DNA from: Chitinophaga niabensis
GTDB lineage: Bacteria > Bacteroidota > Bacteroidia > Chitinophagales > Chitinophagaceae
Reading direction: 5' to 3'
Length of the DNA: 64,000 bases
NCBI RefSeq assembly: GCF_900129465.1
Contig: NZ_FSRA01000002.1
Coordinates: 1,240,001 to 1,304,000, forward strand
The notes beneath the pieces were generated by a model. It was not told the origin of the DNA. It made no database searches and saw only the letters and a list, made by a program, of their open reading frames with translations. Shown piece after piece: positions 60,321 to 64,000 of the stretch. The translations under genes were made by a program, and so were the position numbers. The stretch's first letter is position 1. The number at the start of each line of letters is the position of its first letter.

Positions 60321-61595
60321 GTGTATCGTGTTTCCATTCGTTTGCGTAAGCAATTTGTGAGTGTTCTTATCCTATGCGTGGGACTTGTTAGTTCATTTTC
60401 CGCAGCTGGGGCAGCAGATCCTGGTGCAGGTAAGACGCTATTTCAGCAGAATTGTGCTTCTTGTCACGCCGTTCACAAGAAAGTAACCGGCCCTGCGCTG
60501 GCAGGAGTTGAAGATCGGTGGGCTGATAAGAAACTTCTTCACAGCTGGATCCGTAACTCTTCGGCAGTTATTGCCAGTGGCGACAAGTACGCCAATGATC
60601 TCTTCCTTCAATACAACAAACTTCAGATGACGCCGTTCCCGGCCCTGAAGGATGAAGATATTGATAACATCCTCGCTTATGTGAATTCAGTTCCCGCTCC
60701 TGGTGCAGGCGGATCTGCAAAAACAGATCCCGGAACTGCAGCAGCTTCTAAAGAAGATGGCGGTAACAGCCTCCTCTTTGGTATTATCACCCTGATCCTT
60801 GCTATTGTAGCGGTGATACTGATGCAGATCAACAGTAACCTGAACAAACTGGCTTCTGAAAAAGAAGGTCATGATAATCCTGAACCTGTTCCTTTCTATA
60901 AGAATAAAGCATACATCGCGCTTTGCATTATATTATTGTTCGTAGTCGGCGGTTATTTCACTATCCAGGGCGCTATTGGCCTGGGCCGTCAGCAGGACTA
61001 TATGCCGGAGCAACCGATCTTCTACTCCCACAAAGTACACGCAGGCATCAACCAGATCAACTGTTTGTATTGCCACTCTTCCGCAGAAAAGAGCAAACAT
61101 GCGATGATCCCATCTGAGAATGTTTGTATGAACTGTCACAAGGCTATCAGTGAGTATACTGGTCCGGACCTGTTCACTGCAGAAGGAAAGAAAGTAAATG
61201 GTACTGCAGAAATCCAGAAATTATACGACCACGTTGGCTGGGACGCAGCTGCCGGTAAATACACTAAACCAGGTCAGCCTATCGAATGGACTAAGATCCA
61301 CAACCTGCCCGACCACGTTTACTTCAACCACTCTCAACACGTAAAAGCCGGCCAGGTACAATGTCAGACCTGCCACGGTGAGATCCAGAACATGGACGAA
61401 GTACATCAGTTCGCTGATCTTTCTATGGGATGGTGTATCAATTGCCACCGTACTACTAAGGTGCAGTTCGTGGAAAACAACTACTACAGCATTTTCGAAA
61501 AATTACATCAGGATATCAAAGACAAGAAGCTGAGCGGTGAAGATGTAACTGTAGAAATGCTGGGCGGTACCGAATGTCAAAAGTGCCACTATTAA
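60321..61595 (+). CDS. actA: Alternative complex III cytochrome c subunit ActA with extra N-terminal monohaem domain
   Basis: 424 residues with a GTG start at 60321; no in-frame ATG is close. Six CxxCH haem motifs: CASCH 45-49, CLYCH 248-252, CMNCH 269-273, CQTCH 348-352, CINCH 372-376 and CQKCH 419-423. The first lies in a separate class I cytochrome c domain (about 33-123) with a possible Met ligand at M103. A linker and two membrane helices (LLFGIITLILAIVAVILM, about 151-168; AYIALCIILLFVVGGYF, about 198-213) precede the pentahaem ActA part. Alternative complex III oxidises quinol and passes electrons to cytochrome c or an oxidase. ActA of Rhodothermus is pentahaem with monohaem ActE separate, so here ActE-like and ActA-like parts are fused. 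Confidence 0.93.
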   Translation: MYRVSIRLRKQFVSVLILCVGLVSSFSAAGAADPGAGKTLFQQNCASCHAVHKKVTGPALAGVEDRWADKKLLHSWIRNSSAVIASGDKYANDLFLQYNKLQMTPFPALKDEDIDNILAYVNSVPAPGAGGSAKTDPGTAAASKEDGGNSLLFGIITLILAIVAVILMQINSNLNKLASEKEGHDNPEPVPFYKNKAYIALCIILLFVVGGYFTIQGAIGLGRQQDYMPEQPIFYSHKVHAGINQINCLYCHSSAEKSKHAMIPSENVCMNCHKAISEYTGPDLFTAEGKKVNGTAEIQKLYDHVGWDAAAGKYTKPGQPIEWTKIHNLPDHVYFNHSQHVKAGQVQCQTCHGEIQNMDEVHQFADLSMGWCINCHRTTKVQFVENNYYSIFEKLHQDIKDKKLSGEDVTVEMLGGTECQKCHY

Positions 61596-61676
61596 TATAT
61601 AAGGAAGCTTATGGGGCTTGGCCCACTAGGCAAAGACGTAACTCAACTTTTTTAAATCGTAACTCGATATAATCAC

Positions 61677-64000
61677 ATGGAGCAAAAAAAGTATTGGAAA
61701 GGCTTGGAGGAGTTGCACAATACAGCTGGGCATCAGGAAACTGTGAAGAACGAATTCAGGGAAGACCTGCCGTTTGAAGAGAGTGAGAGCATGCTGAACG
61801 CTACTACCCCCCGCCGGGATTTCTTGAAATACCTCGGGTTTACCACGGCTGCTGCAACAATCGCGGCAAGTTGTGATATCCCTGTGAAGAAGGCCATCCC
61901 TTACGTGAATAAACCGCAGGATATTACGCCCGGTGTACCCAACTATTATGCTTCTGCCTATACTACTGACGGTGAATACGTTCCCTTAGTGGTTAAGACC
62001 CGCGAAGGCCGTCCGATCAAAATAGAAGGAAACGAAATGTCGTCTGTAACCGGTGGTGCTTCCACTGCCAGGGTGCAGGGAACAGTACTGGGCCTGTATG
62101 ATGTTGCCCGTCTCCGTTATCCCGGTATCAATAAAGGACCTAAAGTTGAGGAGCTGGAGAAGAGGATTGCAGAGCTCACTTATGCTGAGCTGGACAAACA
62201 GGTGAGCGCAGCGATTGCCGGTAAACCTGTTGTTTTACTGTCTACCACTATCATCAGCCCTACCACTAAAAAACTGATCGGTGAGTTCCTGGCTAAATAC
62301 CCCGGCTCCCGTCACGTTACCTACGATGCAGTTTCTTACTCCGGTATGTTGCAAGCGAATGAAGCTTCTTACGGAAAAAGAACACTGCCTTCTTACCATT
62401 TTGAAAATGCAAAAGTGATTGTAAGCCTGAATGCCGATTTCCTCGGTACCTGGCTGAATCCTTCTGAATACTCCCGTCAGTACGGTACTAACCGTAAGAT
62501 CAATGCAAAGAACCCGGAAATGAGCAAACATTTCCATTTCGAAAGCATGATGAGCCTTACCGGTGCAAATGCTGATGAAAGGTTCACACACCGTCCTTCC
62601 GAAACCGGTGCCGTAGCATTAAACCTGCTGGCTGCATTGGGTGGATCAGTTACTGCTCCTGCACTGGCTGATGCTAAGCTGAAAGACGCTATCGCCAAAG
62701 CTGCCAAAGCTATCCAGGCGAATCCCGGTAAATCCCTCGTGGTATCCGGTTCCAACGACGTGAATGTACAGATCATTGTAAACGCTATCAATAACCTCGC
62801 AGGTTCTAACGGTACTACCATCGACTGGGCAGTGACCAGTAACTACCGCCAGGGTATTGACAGTGAGTTCACCCAACTGGTGAATGATATGAATGCCGGT
62901 AGTGTTGGCGCATTGCTGATCTACGGTGCAAACCCTGCTTACAGCTACTATGATGCGAAGAAATTTGCTGAAGGGTTAGCTAAAGTTCCGGTTTCTGTAT
63001 CCTTCAACGAACGTTACGACGAAACAACAGAGCTCTGTAAATATATTGTTCCTGATCATCACTTCCTTGAAAGCTGGGGAGATGCAGAAGGCCGCACTGG
63101 TTACTATGGCTTTATTCAGCCAACCATTGCTCCGCTGTTCAAAACCCGCGCTTTCCAGTCATCTCTCCTGAACTGGAGTGGCAACACTACTGCATGGGAA
63201 GATTACCTGAAAGCAGAATGGATCGGTAAACTGGGTTCACAGGAAGCATGGGATAAAGCCCTGCAGGACGGTATCATTGAACCACAAGCTGGTGCCGCTT
63301 TAGCTGGTGCTACTTTTGCCGGTGATATTGCTGCTGCTGCTGCCAAGATCAGCAGTGCCAAAAAAGGCGGTAAGCTGGAGCTGGTACTGTATGAAAAAGT
63401 AGCGATAGGTAACGGTAGGGAAGCCAACAACCCATGGTTGCAGGAAATGCCTGATCCGATCACCCGTTCTACCTGGGATAACTACGCATGTATCTCCAAC
63501 ACCCTCGCAAAAACATTCTCTACTGAACTGGGCGATGATTATGAGATCAACGCAGAGAAACAAGTATTGAAGATCAAAGCGAATGGTGTAGAAAAAGAAT
63601 TGCCTTTGCTGATCGTTCCGGGTATCCATCCTGATGTGATTGCGATTGCAGTTGGTTACGGCCGTGGAAAGAAAGAATTCATTGGTAAAGCTGCCGGCGA
63701 AGTTGGTCAGAATGCTTATCCTTTCGTTTCTTCTAACGGACAAACATTTGATTACTATTCCACAGAAGCAACAGCCGTTGCTGCTGGCAGAAAATATCCG
63801 ATCGGTCTTACTCAAACGCATAACAGCTACGAAGGCCGCCCGATCGTAAAAGAAACTACCCTCGAAGAATTCATCAGGAATCCTAAAGAGGTGAATGAAG
63901 ACCGCCACGAGCTGGACCATTATGGAAAAGACTTCCGTAAAGATGCCACGCTGTATCCTGAGCACAGTTATCCTGGTATCAAATGGGGTATGTCCATAGA
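61677..64000 (+). CDS. actB: Alternative complex III iron-sulfur/molybdopterin-like subunit ActB, 3'-truncated by the window
   Basis: 774 codons are present and the frame runs off the window end. It starts at ATG 61677 (MEQKKYWKGLEELHNT). A Tat-type signal with RR at residues 46-47 (TTPRRDFLKYLGFTTAAATI) is followed by Cys66, which in known ActB proteins can carry a lipid. The following sequence (KPQDITPGVPNYYASAYTTDGEYVPLVVKTREGRPIKIEGNE...) is the molybdopterin-oxidoreductase-like domain of ActB, which has lost the Mo cofactor in this complex. The ferredoxin-like domain with Fe-S clusters would lie in the missing C-terminal part. It is 81 bp after actA, in the usual actA-actB order. Confidence 0.95.
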   Translation, partial: MEQKKYWKGLEELHNTAGHQETVKNEFREDLPFEESESMLNATTPRRDFLKYLGFTTAAATIAASCDIPVKKAIPYVNKPQDITPGVPNYYASAYTTDGEYVPLVVKTREGRPIKIEGNEMSSVTGGASTARVQGTVLGLYDVARLRYPGINKGPKVEELEKRIAELTYAELDKQVSAAIAGKPVVLLSTTIISPTTKKLIGEFLAKYPGSRHVTYDAVSYSGMLQANEASYGKRTLPSYHFENAKVIVSLNADFLGTWLNPSEYSRQYGTNRKINAKNPEMSKHFHFESMMSLTGANADERFTHRPSETGAVALNLLAALGGSVTAPALADAKLKDAIAKAAKAIQANPGKSLVVSGSNDVNVQIIVNAINNLAGSNGTTIDWAVTSNYRQGIDSEFTQLVNDMNAGSVGALLIYGANPAYSYYDAKKFAEGLAKVPVSVSFNERYDETTELCKYIVPDHHFLESWGDAEGRTGYYGFIQPTIAPLFKTRAFQSSLLNWSGNTTAWEDYLKAEWIGKLGSQEAWDKALQDGIIEPQAGAALAGATFAGDIAAAAAKISSAKKGGKLELVLYEKVAIGNGREANNPWLQEMPDPITRSTWDNYACISNTLAKTFSTELGDDYEINAEKQVLKIKANGVEKELPLLIVPGIHPDVIAIAVGYGRGKKEFIGKAAGEVGQNAYPFVSSNGQTFDYYSTEATAVAAGRKYPIGLTQTHNSYEGRPIVKETTLEEFIRNPKEVNEDRHELDHYGKDFRKDATLYPEHSYPGIKWGMSI

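Noticed and set aside
1..64000. tRNA, rRNA, riboswitch, prophage, insertion sequence or integrase-linked island
   Set aside because: No cloverleaf, conserved riboswitch core, transposase, integrase or terminal repeats were recognised by eye. A covariance-model search would be needed to exclude small RNAs.

Overview
The window looks like chromosomal DNA from a Bacteroidota member of the Chitinophagaceae, probably Chitinophaga or a close relative. This is inferred from gene content, not from a marker gene: a giant CHU_C-terminated adhesin with a PorP/SprF partner, TonB-linked outer membrane barrels, DUF5606, the SpoIIM/MoxR/DUF58 cluster, alternative complex III genes, no clear Shine-Dalgarno sites, and several TAnnTTTG promoter boxes. 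No tRNA, rRNA, CRISPR array, prophage or insertion sequence was seen. Both ends cut genes: nagA lacks its start and actB lacks its end.

Layout. 1-9.1 kb: the 3' part of nagA; a minus-strand RDD protein, sigma factor and inner-membrane-anchored barrel; then a plus-strand operon SpoIIM-like / DUF4129 / DUF4350 / MoxR ATPase / DUF58. 9.1-13.7 kb: a large outer membrane barrel protein and a LytTR two-component pair. 14-17 kb: an OmpA-like protein, Dps and a transglutaminase-like protein. 17.1-33.5 kb: a STAND (NACHT-like) ATPase with an N-terminal HTH-like region, divergent across about 740 bp from a 3,326-residue secreted adhesin. The adhesin is followed by PorP/SprF and a PD40/OmpA protein. 33.7-50 kb is mostly housekeeping and surface genes: lipoprotein, MATE, PfkB kinase, S1/P1 nuclease, uvrB, amt plus porin, DUF2461, asd, a lamin-tail protein, DUF5606 and an M3 peptidase. 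51-58.5 kb: a probable metal (zinc) homeostasis locus. It holds a Fur/Zur repressor, a SCO protein, a DUF3299-like lipoprotein, an FtsX-type ABC transporter with a His-rich loop, MerC, a COG0523 GTPase and a TonB receptor, with two matching palindromes between the divergent halves. 58.5-64 kb: a small barrel protein, purN, then actA and actB of alternative complex III.

Most notable for follow-up: (a) the paired palindromes and gene set of the metal locus; (b) the STAND ATPase/adhesin divergent unit with repeated TGAACA motifs; (c) eight CxxC-bearing modules in the adhesin; (d) the sigma factor translationally coupled to a protein that appears to run from cytoplasm to outer membrane; (e) an 11-bp helically phased repeat; and (f) a six-haem ActA carrying an extra N-terminal monohaem domain.
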